Shown: positions 18,434 to 27,798 of the stretch, piece by piece
Position numbering within the stretch: position 1 is the first letter of the stretch
Layout of the letters: each line of letters opens with the position of its first letter
Source: Aromatoleum buckelii
Lineage (GTDB): Bacteria > Pseudomonadota > Gammaproteobacteria > Burkholderiales > Rhodocyclaceae
NCBI RefSeq assembly: GCF_012910785.2
Contig: NZ_WTVH02000010.1
Span: 1,612,001 to 1,676,000, forward strand
Direction of reading: 5' to 3'
DNA length: 64,000 bases
Made by a program: the position numbers and the translations under genes
Notes under the pieces: model-generated
What the model was told of the DNA's origin: nothing
Databases searched by the model: none
What the model saw: the letters and a program-made list of their open reading frames with translations, nothing else

Positions 18434-19753
18434 TCAGGCCGTCACGTTGCGCTTGTCGATCAGGCGCTTGGCCTTGCCGACGGAGCGGAACAGCGAACCG
18501 GGCTGCGCCATCGTCGTCTTCGTGCTGATGCCGATATACGACTTGATGTTGTGCTGCAGCAGCTTGCCGATTTCCTGCTGGCGCAGCGGGCCGAGGTCGG
18601 CCGCTTCGGTCGAGAGCTCGACGACGACTTCCATCTTGTCCATGTGGCCGTCGCGGGTGAGCTCGATCTGGTAGTGCGGCGAGAGCTCCTTCTGCTTCAG
18701 GATCAGCTCCTCGATCTGGCTCGGGAAGACGTTCACGCCGCGGATGATCAGCATGTCGTCCGAGCGGCCGGTGATCTTGCCGATGCGGCGCATCGAGCGC
18801 GAAGTCGGCGGCAGGAGCCGCGTGAGGTCCCGGGTGCGGTAGCGGATCACCGGCAGCGCTTCCTTCGACAGCGACGTGAACACCAGCTCACCTTCCTCGC
18901 CGTCGGGCAGCACTTCGCCGGTCTCCGGATCGATGACTTCGGGGTAGAAGTGGTCTTCCCAGATCACCGGGCCGTCCTTGCTTTCGATGCACTCGCTGGC
19001 GACGCCCGGCCCCATCACTTCGGACAGGCCGTAGATGTCGACCGCATCGATGCCGGCACGCGCCTCGATCTCGTGGCGCATCGCCTCGGTCCAGGGCTCG
19101 GCGCCGAAAATGCCGATCTTCAGCGACGACTCGGCCGGGTCCAGGCCCTGGCGCACGAACTGCTCGAGGATGTTGAGCATGTAGGACGGCGTCACCATGA
19201 TGGCCTTCGGTCTGAAGTCCTGGATCAGCTGGACCTGGCGCTCGGTCTGGCCGCCCGACATCGGCACGACGGTGCAGCCCAGCCGCTCGGCGCCGTAATG
19301 CGCGCCCATGCCGCCGGTGAAAAGGCCGTAGCCGTAGGAGATATGCACGACATCGCCCTTGCGCACGCCCGCGGCGTAGATGGAGCGCGCGACGAGGTTC
19401 GCCCAGTTGTCGATGTCGTTCTGCGTGTAGCCGACGACCGTCGGCTTGCCGGTCGTGCCGCTGGAAGCATGCACGCGGACGACTTCCTCACGCGGCACGG
19501 CGAAGAGGCCGAACGGGTAGTTGACGCGGAAGTCCTTCTTCACCGTGAAGGGGAATTTCGACAAGTCTTCCAGCGTCTTCAGGTCCGACGGATGCACGCC
19601 GGCCGCTTCGAAGCTGCGGCGATAGTGCGGGACGTTGTCGTAGGCGTGCTGGACGGTCTTCTTCAGGCGCTCGAGCTGCAGTGCGCGCAGTTCGTCGCGG
19701 CTCGCGCTCTCGATCGGGTCGAACCCGATGGAATTTTCCATGCGTGCGTTCAT
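18434..19753 (-). CDS. paaK: phenylacetate-CoA ligase
   Basis: A 439-residue member of the adenylate-forming ligase family, the usual PaaK length. The AMP-binding P-loop ASSGTTGKP is at residues 96-104, followed by IFGAEPWTE, DIYGLSEVMGPG and the hinge region YRTRDLT. It activates phenylacetate with ATP and CoA, the first cytoplasmic step. ATG at 19753 has AGGAG upstream; an in-frame ATG at 19741 is less well placed. It follows paaN by about 107 bases. Confidence 0.95.
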   Translation of the reverse strand: MNARMENSIGFDPIESASRDELRALQLERLKKTVQHAYDNVPHYRRSFEAAGVHPSDLKTLEDLSKFPFTVKKDFRVNYPFGLFAVPREEVVRVHASSGTTGKPTVVGYTQNDIDNWANLVARSIYAAGVRKGDVVHISYGYGLFTGGMGAHYGAERLGCTVVPMSGGQTERQVQLIQDFRPKAIMVTPSYMLNILEQFVRQGLDPAESSLKIGIFGAEPWTEAMRHEIEARAGIDAVDIYGLSEVMGPGVASECIESKDGPVIWEDHFYPEVIDPETGEVLPDGEEGELVFTSLSKEALPVIRYRTRDLTRLLPPTSRSMRRIGKITGRSDDMLIIRGVNVFPSQIEELILKQKELSPHYQIELTRDGHMDKMEVVVELSTEAADLGPLRQQEIGKLLQHNIKSYIGISTKTTMAQPGSLFRSVGKAKRLIDKRNVTA

Positions 19754-19860
19754 TGTCCTGCTCCTCTCTATGTGGGGTTGGAGCGGCGGCGGATCTTCCT
19801 GTCCGGATCCGCTTCGCCGCCCTGTCTGCTGGGTATGTCGTTCTTGGTTTTTCTGGCCGC

Positions 19861-21522
19861 TTACACGGCGAAGCGGTGCTGGATCACGCGGAAGCGGTTC
19901 GCGACGAAGGCACTGTCCGCATAGCTCGCGTTGGCCGACGGATTCGCACCCGTGCCGTGGTAATCCGAATATGCCGCCGACTGGTTCACATAGACGCCGG
20001 CGGTCAGGTTCAGCGACAGCGCCACGCCTGCGCGCTGCGTCGCGGCGATGACCTGCTGCGCGAACTCGGGCTTTGCCGTATAGGCGCCCACCGTCAATGC
20101 ACCGTGTTCGGTCGTGATGCGTTCGGACAGCGCAATGGCTGCGGCAGCGTCGGGCGTGCGCACGACGAAGGCGATCGGGCCGAAGCGCTCTTCCATGTAG
20201 GCGGCCTCGTCGGCGGCGTCGCACTTGAGCAGCACCGGCGTGCGCACAGTCGCTTCCGGATACTCGGGGTGCGCGACGGGCTGCGATGCCAGCACGACGT
20301 CACCCCAGCGTGAGGCTTCGTCGAGGCGTCCGAGCGTGTCGGAGGACTGGATGCAGCCGAGCACCGCGCTGGCGACGGCGGGGTCCGCAAGCAGCTTGTC
20401 GATCGAACGGCCCAGATCGGCTGCGACCTCGTCGTAGCTCTTGTGGCCCTGGTCGGTATCGATGCCAGTGGCGGGAACGAGGATCGCCTGGGTCGTCGTG
20501 CACATCTGCCCTGAATACAGGGACAGCGTGAAGGCGAGGTTGCGCAGCATGCCCTTGTAGTCGTCGGTCGATTCGATGACGACGTTGTTCACCCCGGCGA
20601 GCTCGGCATACACCTGAGCCTGGCGGCAGTTCTCGACGAGCCAGTTGCCGAAAGTGTTGCTGCCGGTGAAGTCGATCGATTTGACCGCCTTGTGCGTCGC
20701 GAGGAAGCGCGTGAGTTCGCGCGAGTCATCGACCGCGAGCAGCACGGCGTTGGGGTCCGCGCCCGCTTCCGCGAGCACTTCGCGCAGCACGCGCACGGTG
20801 ATCGCCGCAGGGAGGATCGCGTTGCGGTGCGGCTTCACGATAACGGGGTTGCCGGTCGCGAGCGCCGCGAAGAGGCCCGGATAGGTGTTCCAGGTCGGGA
20901 AGGTGCCGCAGCCGATTACCAGCGCAGTGCCGCGGCCGACAATCTCGTAGCGCTTCTTCAGCACCAGCGCCGGGTTCTTGCCTTGCGGCTTTTCCCAGTG
21001 CGCCTCGGCGGGAATCGCCGACATTTCGCGCCAGGCGTAAGCGACGGCTTCGAGCGCGCGGTCCTGCGCATGCGCAGCGCCCGCCTGGAAGGCCATCATC
21101 CAGCCCTGGCCCGTCGTGAACATCACCGCGTGAGCGATCTCGAAGCTGCGCTGGTTCAGACGCACGAGCGCTTCGAGCAGCGCACCGACGCGGCCCTGCG
21201 GGCCCAGCGCCTGCAAAGAGCCGCGGGCGGCTTGCGACGCCTCGATCAGCGCTTCGCCGCTGCAACGCGGATAGCGGATATTAATCGGCACACCGTACGG
21301 CGAACGCTCGCTTCCCGCGGTTCCGGTGCAGCCGGGCTGGTCGAGCTGGAATTCGGTACCGCAATAGGCGTCGAACGCGGCGCGGCCGTCGGCCATCGCG
21401 GTTTCGCCATAGACTTTCGGGCTCGGGTTCTCCGAGAAGGGGCTCCAGTAGCCGCGGTCGATGACCGCCTGGACTGCACGGTCCAGCATCGCCTGATGGC
21501 GAGCAAACATGGGATGGGTCAT
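19861..21522 (-). CDS. paaN: PaaN, ring-cleavage semialdehyde dehydrogenase (no MaoC domain)
   Basis: A 553-residue aldehyde dehydrogenase superfamily protein of the PaaN type. Glu307 (YAELAGVNN) and Cys341 (SGQMCTTTQ) are the likely catalytic residues, and GTFPTWNTYPGL contributes to the cofactor site. E. coli PaaZ is about 680 residues and carries a C-terminal MaoC-like hydrolase that opens the oxepin ring; here that domain is missing. The hydrolase must be encoded elsewhere, since no MaoC-like gene is in the window. The expected role is oxidation of the 3-oxo-5,6-dehydrosuberyl-CoA semialdehyde. Confidence 0.9.
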   Translation of the reverse strand: MTHPMFARHQAMLDRAVQAVIDRGYWSPFSENPSPKVYGETAMADGRAAFDAYCGTEFQLDQPGCTGTAGSERSPYGVPINIRYPRCSGEALIEASQAARGSLQALGPQGRVGALLEALVRLNQRSFEIAHAVMFTTGQGWMMAFQAGAAHAQDRALEAVAYAWREMSAIPAEAHWEKPQGKNPALVLKKRYEIVGRGTALVIGCGTFPTWNTYPGLFAALATGNPVIVKPHRNAILPAAITVRVLREVLAEAGADPNAVLLAVDDSRELTRFLATHKAVKSIDFTGSNTFGNWLVENCRQAQVYAELAGVNNVVIESTDDYKGMLRNLAFTLSLYSGQMCTTTQAILVPATGIDTDQGHKSYDEVAADLGRSIDKLLADPAVASAVLGCIQSSDTLGRLDEASRWGDVVLASQPVAHPEYPEATVRTPVLLKCDAADEAAYMEERFGPIAFVVRTPDAAAAIALSERITTEHGALTVGAYTAKPEFAQQVIAATQRAGVALSLNLTAGVYVNQSAAYSDYHGTGANPSANASYADSAFVANRFRVIQHRFAV

Positions 21523-21604
21523 CTCGATTCTCTCTGTAGGGTATTGGGGTCGGGCAGGCGCGGCCTCTCGCGGGCCGCTGTCTGAATTGCTGCAGTCCTG
21601 CTCG

Positions 21605-22681
21605 TCAGGTTTCCTGATCGAAATCTAGGACCAGCTTGTCAGTGACTGGATAGCTCTGACACGACAGGCGGAAGCCGCGCGCGATTTCGTAGTCCTCGAG
21701 CGCGAAGTTGGTGTCGTGATCAACCTCGCCGTCGATGACTTTGCAGCGGCAGGTCGAACAGACGCCGCCCTTGCACGAATACGGCATCTCGATGCCCTGG
21801 GCGAGGCCCGCGTCGAGCACCGAGTCACGGTTCTTCGGCATCGTGAATTGGCGCACGCGACCGTCCTGGATCACCGTGACCTCGCAGTCCTCGGTCCCCT
21901 TGACCGGATGCGAATGCACCGGGCGCAGCCCTTTCGGCAGGCTGGTCGCGAAGAGCTCCATCTTGATCGCCGACTTCGCCACGCCATGCGCCTGCAGCGA
22001 CGCCGATACCGCTTCCATCATGTCCATCGGGCCGCAGATGAAAGCCACGTCGATGCGCTTCGGATCGATCCAGCGCGTGAGCAGCGCGTCGCAGCGCTCG
22101 CGGTCGATGCGGCCGTTGAAGAGGTCGATGTCCTGCTGCTCACGCGACAGCACATGCACGAGGTTCAGGCGCTCGCCGTACTGGTCCTTCAGGTCCGCCA
22201 GCTCTTCGCGGAACATCACGCTCGACGACGAGCGGTTGCCGTACACCAGCGTGAAGCGGCTGCCCGGCTCGGCGGCGAGGATCGTCGTGATCAGCGACAG
22301 GATCGGCGTGATGCCGCTGCCCGCCGCAAAAGCGACATAGCTGCGATGCTGGTGCGCGTCCGGCGCGATGCCGAAGTGACCCGAGGGCGGCATCACTTCG
22401 ACGCTCACGCCCGGCTTCAGGAAATCGTTCGCCCAGTTCGAGAACAGGCCGCCATGCACGCGCTTGATCGCAATGCGCAGTGCGCGCTCGTCGGCGCCCG
22501 AACAGATCGAGTAGGACCGGCGCACGTCCTCGCCGCCGATCTCCGTGCGCAGCGTCAGGTGCTGGCCGGGAGCGTAGTGGAACGCCTCCGCGAGCGACGG
22601 CGGCACGTCGAAGGTGACGACGATCGCGTCGCGGGTCTCGGGGCGCACGCTGGCGACCCGCATATCGTGGAACTTGCTCAT
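21605..22681 (-). CDS. paaE: PaaE, phenylacetyl-CoA epoxidase reductase
   Basis: 358 residues: an FAD-binding ferredoxin reductase domain (RRSYSIC near residue 54), an NAD(P)-binding domain, and a C-terminal plant-type 2Fe-2S ferredoxin domain with Cys303, Cys308, Cys311 and Cys341. It moves electrons from NADPH to the PaaA diiron centre. ATG at 22681 follows AGGAGCAAGAGAG. It is fifth in paaABCDE and lies 28 bases after paaD. Confidence 0.95.
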   Translation of the reverse strand: MSKFHDMRVASVRPETRDAIVVTFDVPPSLAEAFHYAPGQHLTLRTEIGGEDVRRSYSICSGADERALRIAIKRVHGGLFSNWANDFLKPGVSVEVMPPSGHFGIAPDAHQHRSYVAFAAGSGITPILSLITTILAAEPGSRFTLVYGNRSSSSVMFREELADLKDQYGERLNLVHVLSREQQDIDLFNGRIDRERCDALLTRWIDPKRIDVAFICGPMDMMEAVSASLQAHGVAKSAIKMELFATSLPKGLRPVHSHPVKGTEDCEVTVIQDGRVRQFTMPKNRDSVLDAGLAQGIEMPYSCKGGVCSTCRCKVIDGEVDHDTNFALEDYEIARGFRLSCQSYPVTDKLVLDFDQET

Positions 22682-22709
22682 CTCTCTTGCTCCTCTTGGC
22701 GTGCCTTTC

Positions 22710-23243
22710 TCAGTGGCACTTGAAGTAGTCGAACGGCTCGAGGCAGTCGAGGCAGCGATGGAGCGCCTTGCACGGGGTCGAACCATGACGGCTGATCGGC
22801 TCGGTGTTCGCCGAACCGCAGTGCGGGCACGCAGCGGGCGCGTCGTCGGCCGTATGCCGGCGCAGCCCGCTGATGTCGATCACCTGGCGGCCGTCGGCAC
22901 GACGGGCAGGCGGCGCGATGCCGTATTCCTGCAGCTTCCGGCGCCCCTCGCTGGTCAGCCAGTCCGTCGTCCAGGCCGGCGCGATACGGCTTTGCAGCCG
23001 CACGCGTTCCACGCCCCGCTCGCGCAGCGCCTCCTCGATGGAGCGGCCGATGACTTCCGTCGCCGGACATCCCGAATAGGTCGGCGTGATCACCACCTCG
23101 CACACCGCCCCGGCCGGCTCGTCGTGCCAGTTCACCTCCCTCACGATCCCCAGATCGACGATCGAAATGACCGGAATTTCGGGATCGGGCACATCGGCAA
23201 GCCAGCCCCAAACTCTCTCGTTGCGTTCGCGCAAGTCGCCCAT
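22710..23243 (-). CDS. paaD: PaaD, phenylacetyl-CoA epoxidase maturation protein
   Basis: About 177 residues with an N-terminal MIP18/DUF59 fold (DPEIPVISIVDLGIV, TPTYSGCPA) and a C-terminal zinc-ribbon-like part with two Cys pairs (CPHC and CLDC). PaaD is needed for PaaABCE activity and probably takes part in metal or Fe-S assembly. ATG at 23243 has GAGG at six bases; a GTG at 23261 would add six residues. It starts 22 bases after paaC. Confidence 0.92.
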   Translation of the reverse strand: MGDLRERNERVWGWLADVPDPEIPVISIVDLGIVREVNWHDEPAGAVCEVVITPTYSGCPATEVIGRSIEEALRERGVERVRLQSRIAPAWTTDWLTSEGRRKLQEYGIAPPARRADGRQVIDISGLRRHTADDAPAACPHCGSANTEPISRHGSTPCKALHRCLDCLEPFDYFKCH

Positions 23244-23265
23244 CGCTGCCTCACTTACCACGCTG

Positions 23266-24021
23266 TCACCAGGTCGCGCCGGGATAGGCGCGCTGCAGGA
23301 ACTGCATCTCCGCGAGCAGCAGGCCGAGGTGTTCCCCGTGCCGACCCTGCTTGCCGCCCTTCTGCATCCATTCGCCCGCGGGAAGCTCGAGCGTCGCCTC
23401 GGCGAAGACTTCGCTCACCATCGCCAGCCACGCGTCCATCAGCGTCGAGGGATCGCACGCCAGCCCCTGCGCGCCGAGCAGTTCCTCGGTCTCGTCGGCG
23501 TTGAACATCTCGCCGGTGAACATCCACAGTTCGTCCACCGCGTCCTGCATGCGGCGGCGACTCTCCGCGCTGCCGTCACCCAGGCGCACGACCAAGTCGC
23601 TGCTGCGGCGCAGGTGGTAGGCCACTTCCTTGATCGCCTTCGCGGCGATGTCGGCGATGCGGTCGTCGGACGAGCGCCTCAGCGCCTCCAGCACGAGCTG
23701 ATGCCACGCGTCGAAGAAGAACTGGCGCACCAGCGTCTGGGCGTAATCGCCGTTCGGCTGCTCGACCAGCAGCAGGTTGGTGAACTCGTGCGAGTCGCGG
23801 CGGAAGGCCAACGCGTCCTCGTCGCGGCCGCGTCCTTCGACCTCGCCGGCGTAGGACAGCCACATCCGCGCCTGGCCGATCAGGTCGAGCGCGATGTTGG
23901 TCAGCGCCATGTCCTCTTCGAAGGCCGGGCCCTTGCCGCACCATTCGGAAAGGCGCTGCGACAGCACCAGCGCGTTGTCGCCGAGGCGCATCAGATAAAC
24001 GGATTTGTCATCGAGCAGCAT
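23266..24021 (-). CDS. paaC: PaaC, structural subunit of phenylacetyl-CoA epoxidase
   Basis: 251 residues, an all-helical ferritin-like protein without a full catalytic diiron set, as in known PaaC. It forms a stable heterodimer with PaaA. Conserved stretches include LRLGDNALVLSQRLSEWCGKGP, ALTNIALDLIGQAR and AKAIKEVAYHLRRSSD, allowing for one-residue differences. ATG at 24021 has GGAG six bases upstream; the TTG at 24033 is not preferred. It lies 21 bases after paaB. Confidence 0.93.
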   Translation of the reverse strand: MLLDDKSVYLMRLGDNALVLSQRLSEWCGKGPAFEEDMALTNIALDLIGQARMWLSYAGEVEGRGRDEDALAFRRDSHEFTNLLLVEQPNGDYAQTLVRQFFFDAWHQLVLEALRRSSDDRIADIAAKAIKEVAYHLRRSSDLVVRLGDGSAESRRRMQDAVDELWMFTGEMFNADETEELLGAQGLACDPSTLMDAWLAMVSEVFAEATLELPAGEWMQKGGKQGRHGEHLGLLLAEMQFLQRAYPGATW

Positions 24022-24042
24022 GTCTGTCTCCAAATCCCGTCA

Positions 24043-24324
24043 TCACATGTGCTTCACTTCTTCCGGCACCGGGAAGAAGGTCGGGTGACGATAGATCTTG
24101 TTGTTCGCGGGCTCGAACAGCGCTTCCTTGTCGGCCGGGCTGCTCGCGCTCACTTCGGATGCGGGCACGACCCAGATCGACAGACCTTCGTTGCGGCGCG
24201 TGTAGACGTCGCGAGCGTTGTTGATCGCCATCTCGGCATCCGGCGCGTGCAGGCTGCCGACGTGCTTGTGCGCGAGGCCATGCTGGCTGCGGATGAACAC
24301 TTCCCAAAGGGGCCATTCCTTCAT
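24043..24324 (-). CDS. paaB: PaaB subunit of phenylacetyl-CoA epoxidase
   Basis: 93 residues, the usual PaaB length. Family motifs are WPLWEVFIRSQHGLAHKHVG at the N-terminus and the central NARDVYTRR. PaaB bridges PaaAC heterodimers in the epoxidase complex. ATG at 24324 follows GAGGAGAAGACAA. It lies 25 bases after paaA. Confidence 0.95.
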   Translation of the reverse strand: MKEWPLWEVFIRSQHGLAHKHVGSLHAPDAEMAINNARDVYTRRNEGLSIWVVPASEVSASSPADKEALFEPANNKIYRHPTFFPVPEEVKHM

Positions 24325-24349
24325 TTGTCTTCTCCTCTCGATCTCGTTA

Positions 24350-25351
24350 TCAGGCGGCCTTGGCTGCCGCGACTTGTCTTTCGGATTTCTTTTCGGCGTG
24401 CGCGAGCAGCGCGTCGCGGAACCACGCACCGTCGTCCCAGGCCTTCACGCGGGTGCGCAGGCGGTCGCGGTTGCACGGGCCGTTGCCGGCGACGACCTGG
24501 CGGAACTCCTCCCAGTCGATTTCGCCGAAGTCGTAGTGTCCGGTGTCCTCGTTCCATTTCAGTTCGGGATCGGGCACTGTGAGGCCCAGGTATTCGGCCT
24601 GCGGCACGGTCTGGTCGACGAACTTCTGGCGCAGCTCGTCGTTCGACAGGATCTTGATCTTCCACTGCATCGACTGCGCGCTATGCACGGAGTCGCTGTC
24701 TGGCGGCCCGAACATCATCAGCGCCGGCCACCACCAGCGGTTCAGCGCGTCCTGCGCCATCTGCTTCTGTTCGGGCGTGCCGCGCGCCATCGTCATCACG
24801 AGGTCGTAGCCCTGGCGCTGGTGGAAGGACTCTTCCTTGCACACGCGCACCATCGCCCGCGAATACGGGCCGTAGGAGCAGCGGCACAGCGGAATCTGGT
24901 TCATGATCGCCGCGCCGTCGACCAGCCAGCCGACCGTGCCGATATCGGCCCAGTTCGTGGTCGGGTAGTTGAAGATGCTGGAATATTTCACCTTGCCCGA
25001 CAGCAGGTCCGCGTAGACCTGGTCGCGCGTCACGCCGAGCGTCTCGGCCGCGCTGTAGAGGTACAGCCCGTGGCCGGCCTCGTCCTGGATCTTGGCCAGC
25101 AGGATCGCCTTACGCTTGAGCGACGGCGCGCGAGTGACCCAGTTGCCTTCGGGCAGCTGGCCGACGATCTCGGAGTGCGCATGCTGCGAGATCTGGCGGA
25201 TCAGCGTGCGACGGTAGCCCTCGGGCATCCAGTCCTTCGCCTCGATCTTGATGCCGGCGTCGATCCGCTCCTGAAACGCGCGCTCTTCGGCCGACATCTC
25301 GTCGAGCCCCTGCACCCGCTTCACCCCTGTGTCCACCATCTGGGCGTACAT
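24350..25351 (-). CDS. paaA: PaaA, catalytic diiron subunit of phenylacetyl-CoA 1,2-epoxidase
   Basis: 333 residues. The helices carrying diiron ligands are recognisable in QDEAGHGLY and in [11 protein letters not shown] (an EXXH motif). PaaA uses O2 to epoxidise the ring of phenylacetyl-CoA. ATG at 25351 follows GAGGAGGAAGGCC. It heads the long minus-strand paa operon, whose promoter must lie in 25352-25712. An inverted repeat at 25415-25443 lies 64-92 bases upstream of the start. Confidence 0.96.
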   Translation of the reverse strand: MYAQMVDTGVKRVQGLDEMSAEERAFQERIDAGIKIEAKDWMPEGYRRTLIRQISQHAHSEIVGQLPEGNWVTRAPSLKRKAILLAKIQDEAGHGLYLYSAAETLGVTRDQVYADLLSGKVKYSSIFNYPTTNWADIGTVGWLVDGAAIMNQIPLCRCSYGPYSRAMVRVCKEESFHQRQGYDLVMTMARGTPEQKQMAQDALNRWWWPALMMFGPPDSDSVHSAQSMQWKIKILSNDELRQKFVDQTVPQAEYLGLTVPDPELKWNEDTGHYDFGEIDWEEFRQVVAGNGPCNRDRLRTRVKAWDDGAWFRDALLAHAEKKSERQVAAAKAA

Positions 25352-25712
25352 GGCCTTCCTCCTCTGTCCGGGTTCGTGCATTTGTCGTCTGACGTGATAC
25401 TTATCCTCGCGATTCGATTGTCCGTGCTGACTCATGACAATCGCGCGTTGGAACGAATCTTAGGGGAGTGCCCCGGGGCAGAATGTCGGCGTGTTCTCGA
25501 CCTCTTGTAGGAATTTTCCGATTGCGGAATGCGGGAAATTGGTAGGCCGCGAAAGCCTTATGCCGCAACCAAGCGAGAGCGAACCGCTGGCGCTTGCGAC
25601 ACACACCGCTCGGCGTGCCACACTGTTTTTTGGATCACATCCGTGGGTATTCCACTTCGCCCTGCGCGGAGAGCGCAGAAAGCGAAGAAGACGGTTCCCG
25701 ACGGGTCCCGAT
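25352..25712 (-). promoter_or_regulatory. paa operon promoter region
   Basis: A 361-base gap without a supported gene, between the response regulator stop and paaA. It contains a perfect inverted repeat, CGATTGTC at 25415-25422 and GACAATCG at 25436-25443, with a 13-base spacer, placed as a possible operator or activator site. I could not assign clear -35 and -10 boxes. Confidence 0.5.
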
Positions 25713-26345
25713 TCAGTCCAGCAGGCCGTTGCGCATCGCGTATTGCACGAGCTCGGCATTGCTCGAGAGACCAAGCTTCTCGAGGATCCGCACGCGGTAG
25801 GTGCTGACCGTCTTGACCGACAGGCACATCTGCACGCCCACATCCGTGAGCGACATGCCACGCACGATCTTCATCATCACCTGCATTTCGCGCACCGTGA
25901 GCTTCTCGTGCGGCGCGCCTCCACGCGCGCGGTCCATCTGCATTAGGAGATTCGCCGCGCTGCGCGGAGAGACGTAGCGTCCGCCGCCGACGACGTGGCG
26001 GATCGCTGCCAGCAGTTCCTGCGGCTCCACATCCTTCGAAAGGTAGGCATTCGCGCGGGCGCGCAGCGCGAGCACCGCGTACTGCTCCTCCGGGTACATC
26101 GACAACATGATGACCGGCAGATCCGGGCGCTCGGCACGGATCGACTCGAGGGTGTCGAGGCCGCTGCGTCCGGCCATGTTGATGTCCATGATCACGACGT
26201 CGAACTTGCCCGCGCGTATCTTCGCCAGCGCACTCGCCCCGTCGCTCGCTTCGTCCGCGACGTGCATGTCCGCTTCGTCCGAGAGCATGCGTCTCAAACC
26301 GGAGCGGAAGATCGTATGGTCGTCAACGATCAGCAGGTCGATCAT
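25713..26345 (-). CDS. NarL/FixJ-type response regulator
   Basis: 210 residues. The receiver domain (about 1-120) begins MIDLLIVDDHTIF, with the phospho-acceptor Asp in VVIMDINMAG and a conserved Lys in YLSKDVEP. A C-terminal LuxR-type helix-turn-helix (about 145-205) reads LTVREMQVMMKIVRGMSLTD and SVKTVSTYRVRILEKL. ATG at 26345 overlaps the kinase gene by 23 bases, indicating coupling. It lies immediately upstream of the paa promoter on the same strand, so control of phenylacetate genes is likely but unproven. Confidence 0.88.
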   Translation of the reverse strand: MIDLLIVDDHTIFRSGLRRMLSDEADMHVADEASDGASALAKIRAGKFDVVIMDINMAGRSGLDTLESIRAERPDLPVIMLSMYPEEQYAVLALRARANAYLSKDVEPQELLAAIRHVVGGGRYVSPRSAANLLMQMDRARGGAPHEKLTVREMQVMMKIVRGMSLTDVGVQMCLSVKTVSTYRVRILEKLGLSSNAELVQYAMRNGLLD

Positions 26346-27450
26346 TGCTTCGCCGCCCCATATAGCCCGGTACTGCGAGGAGCACGGCCGTTCCGCCGCC
26401 GGCGCGGGCATGAACATACAGTGACCCGCCGATGCTGCGCGCACGTTCGGTCATGCTCAACATCCCGATCGACCCTTCCCTCATCGATGGTCGATCGATT
26501 CCCTTCCCGTCGTCGCGCACTTGCATCTCGAAGCGACCATCCCGGTTGCGCACGCGCACTTCCACAGTTTCCGCTTGCGCGTGCCGTCCGATATTCGTCA
26601 ATGCCTCCTGGAACACCCGGAAGCACTGGGTCGCCACTTGCGCGGACAGCTCGGGTTCGGCCCCCTCTACCGTGCATCCGACGACAATTTCGTTGCGCCG
26701 GCCGAAGGCCTCAAGCTCGCTGCGAATCGCGGCAACAAGCCCGAGCGTATCGAGCATCCGCGGTCGCAGCTCGTCCGAAATCTGCCGGGCGGTATCGATC
26801 GTGTCCTGGATCAGTGGGAGGAGTTCTTCCGTGATCCCGCGAATCTCGGCCAAGGCGGGATCGGAGGCCCGCCGCTGGATCCGGAAGACGTCGAGCTTGA
26901 TCGAGCTGAGCATCCCGCCCAGCACATCATGCACCTCACGGGCCAATTGGCTGCGCAACTCCTCGCGCGAGCTGTTCAGATATGAGGCGAGTTCCCGCAA
27001 CCGCCGCCGCGAGCGCTGAAGATCCTGATCCCGGCGAACACGTCCGCTGACGTCGATCACGACCCCCGCCAGCGCGGGCTCGCCCTGGTAGTCCACCCGA
27101 GATCCGTGCACCTCGATATGAACAGTGTGACCATCCCGATGCCGACACCGCGTGAAATAGCGAATCGACGGCACGCCCTCGTAAACGCGAAGGCGGTAGT
27201 ACTCCATCGCTTCCCCGACGAACTCCGGGAGAACGAGGTCCCGAATCGACGTACCGACGAACTCCTCCTGCGTGTAGCCGAACATCTCGGCAAAGGTCGA
27301 GTTCGCGTACTGGAAACGCTCGCCGAAGACCAGATACACGCCCGCCAAGGACTGCTCGACGATTCCCTGGAAAGGGATCTCGCGGAAGTCGATTTCCACG
27401 CGTTCAGGCTGGCGGTCCGGCACGTCGGCGGGAGGTTCACGTTGGGCCAT
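26323..27450 (-). CDS. cytosolic PAS-domain histidine kinase (NarX/HisKA_3 type)
   Basis: 375 residues and no membrane segment. One PAS domain covers about residues 25-150 (AGVYLVFGERFQYANSTFAE), followed by a HisKA_3 dimerisation helix with phospho-accepting His174 (REVHDVLGG) and an HATPase domain with DDGKGI and GSIGMLSM motifs. A cytosolic PAS sensor could bind phenylacetyl-CoA, an aromatic acid, or respond to redox state. It overlaps its response regulator and is probably co-transcribed with it. The ATG at 27450 has only a weak ribosome binding site. Confidence 0.88.
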   Translation of the reverse strand: MAQREPPADVPDRQPERVEIDFREIPFQGIVEQSLAGVYLVFGERFQYANSTFAEMFGYTQEEFVGTSIRDLVLPEFVGEAMEYYRLRVYEGVPSIRYFTRCRHRDGHTVHIEVHGSRVDYQGEPALAGVVIDVSGRVRRDQDLQRSRRRLRELASYLNSSREELRSQLAREVHDVLGGMLSSIKLDVFRIQRRASDPALAEIRGITEELLPLIQDTIDTARQISDELRPRMLDTLGLVAAIRSELEAFGRRNEIVVGCTVEGAEPELSAQVATQCFRVFQEALTNIGRHAQAETVEVRVRNRDGRFEMQVRDDGKGIDRPSMREGSIGMLSMTERARSIGGSLYVHARAGGGTAVLLAVPGYMGRRSNDRPADR

Positions 27451-27564
27451 GGCTTATCGGAACATTCCTCCCGATCGACGTCAATCGTTGCGCGGCCTCA
27501 CCCGCGAGTTCGGTACAGGCTTGCGGCACGCCGACCGGCACCGCGACGAGGATCCGGGCCGGGC

Positions 27565-27798
27565 TCAGGCGCGGTCGCGAAGCTGCTCGACTCCGGCGCT
27601 CTTCGCGCAGTTGGCGCAGCAGAAGTACTTACCCCCGCCTTCGACGCCATGGCCGACGATCTTGCAACCGCAATGCGCGCACGCCGGCGCGCACGCATGG
27701 ATCGCGCATTCGAAGCTGTCGAACGTCTTGGTCTGGCCTTCCATCGTGACCTGAAACGCCTTGTCGTACTCGTTGCCGCATACATCACATCGCGCCAT
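27565..27798 (-). CDS. small Cys-rich metal-binding protein
   Basis: 77 residues with about ten Cys, starting MARCDVCGNEYDKAF, then FECAIHACAPACAHCGCKI and YFCCANCAKSAG. The paired Cys suggest two zinc-ribbon or treble-clef sites. Proteins of this look are found widely as conserved hypotheticals, sometimes called metallothionein-like. ATG at 27798 follows GGAGAGAGAC. It lies upstream of the PAS kinase gene on the same strand, 114 bases away. A link to paa regulation is not shown. Confidence 0.65.
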   Translation of the reverse strand: MARCDVCGNEYDKAFQVTMEGQTKTFDSFECAIHACAPACAHCGCKIVGHGVEGGGKYFCCANCAKSAGVEQLRDRA

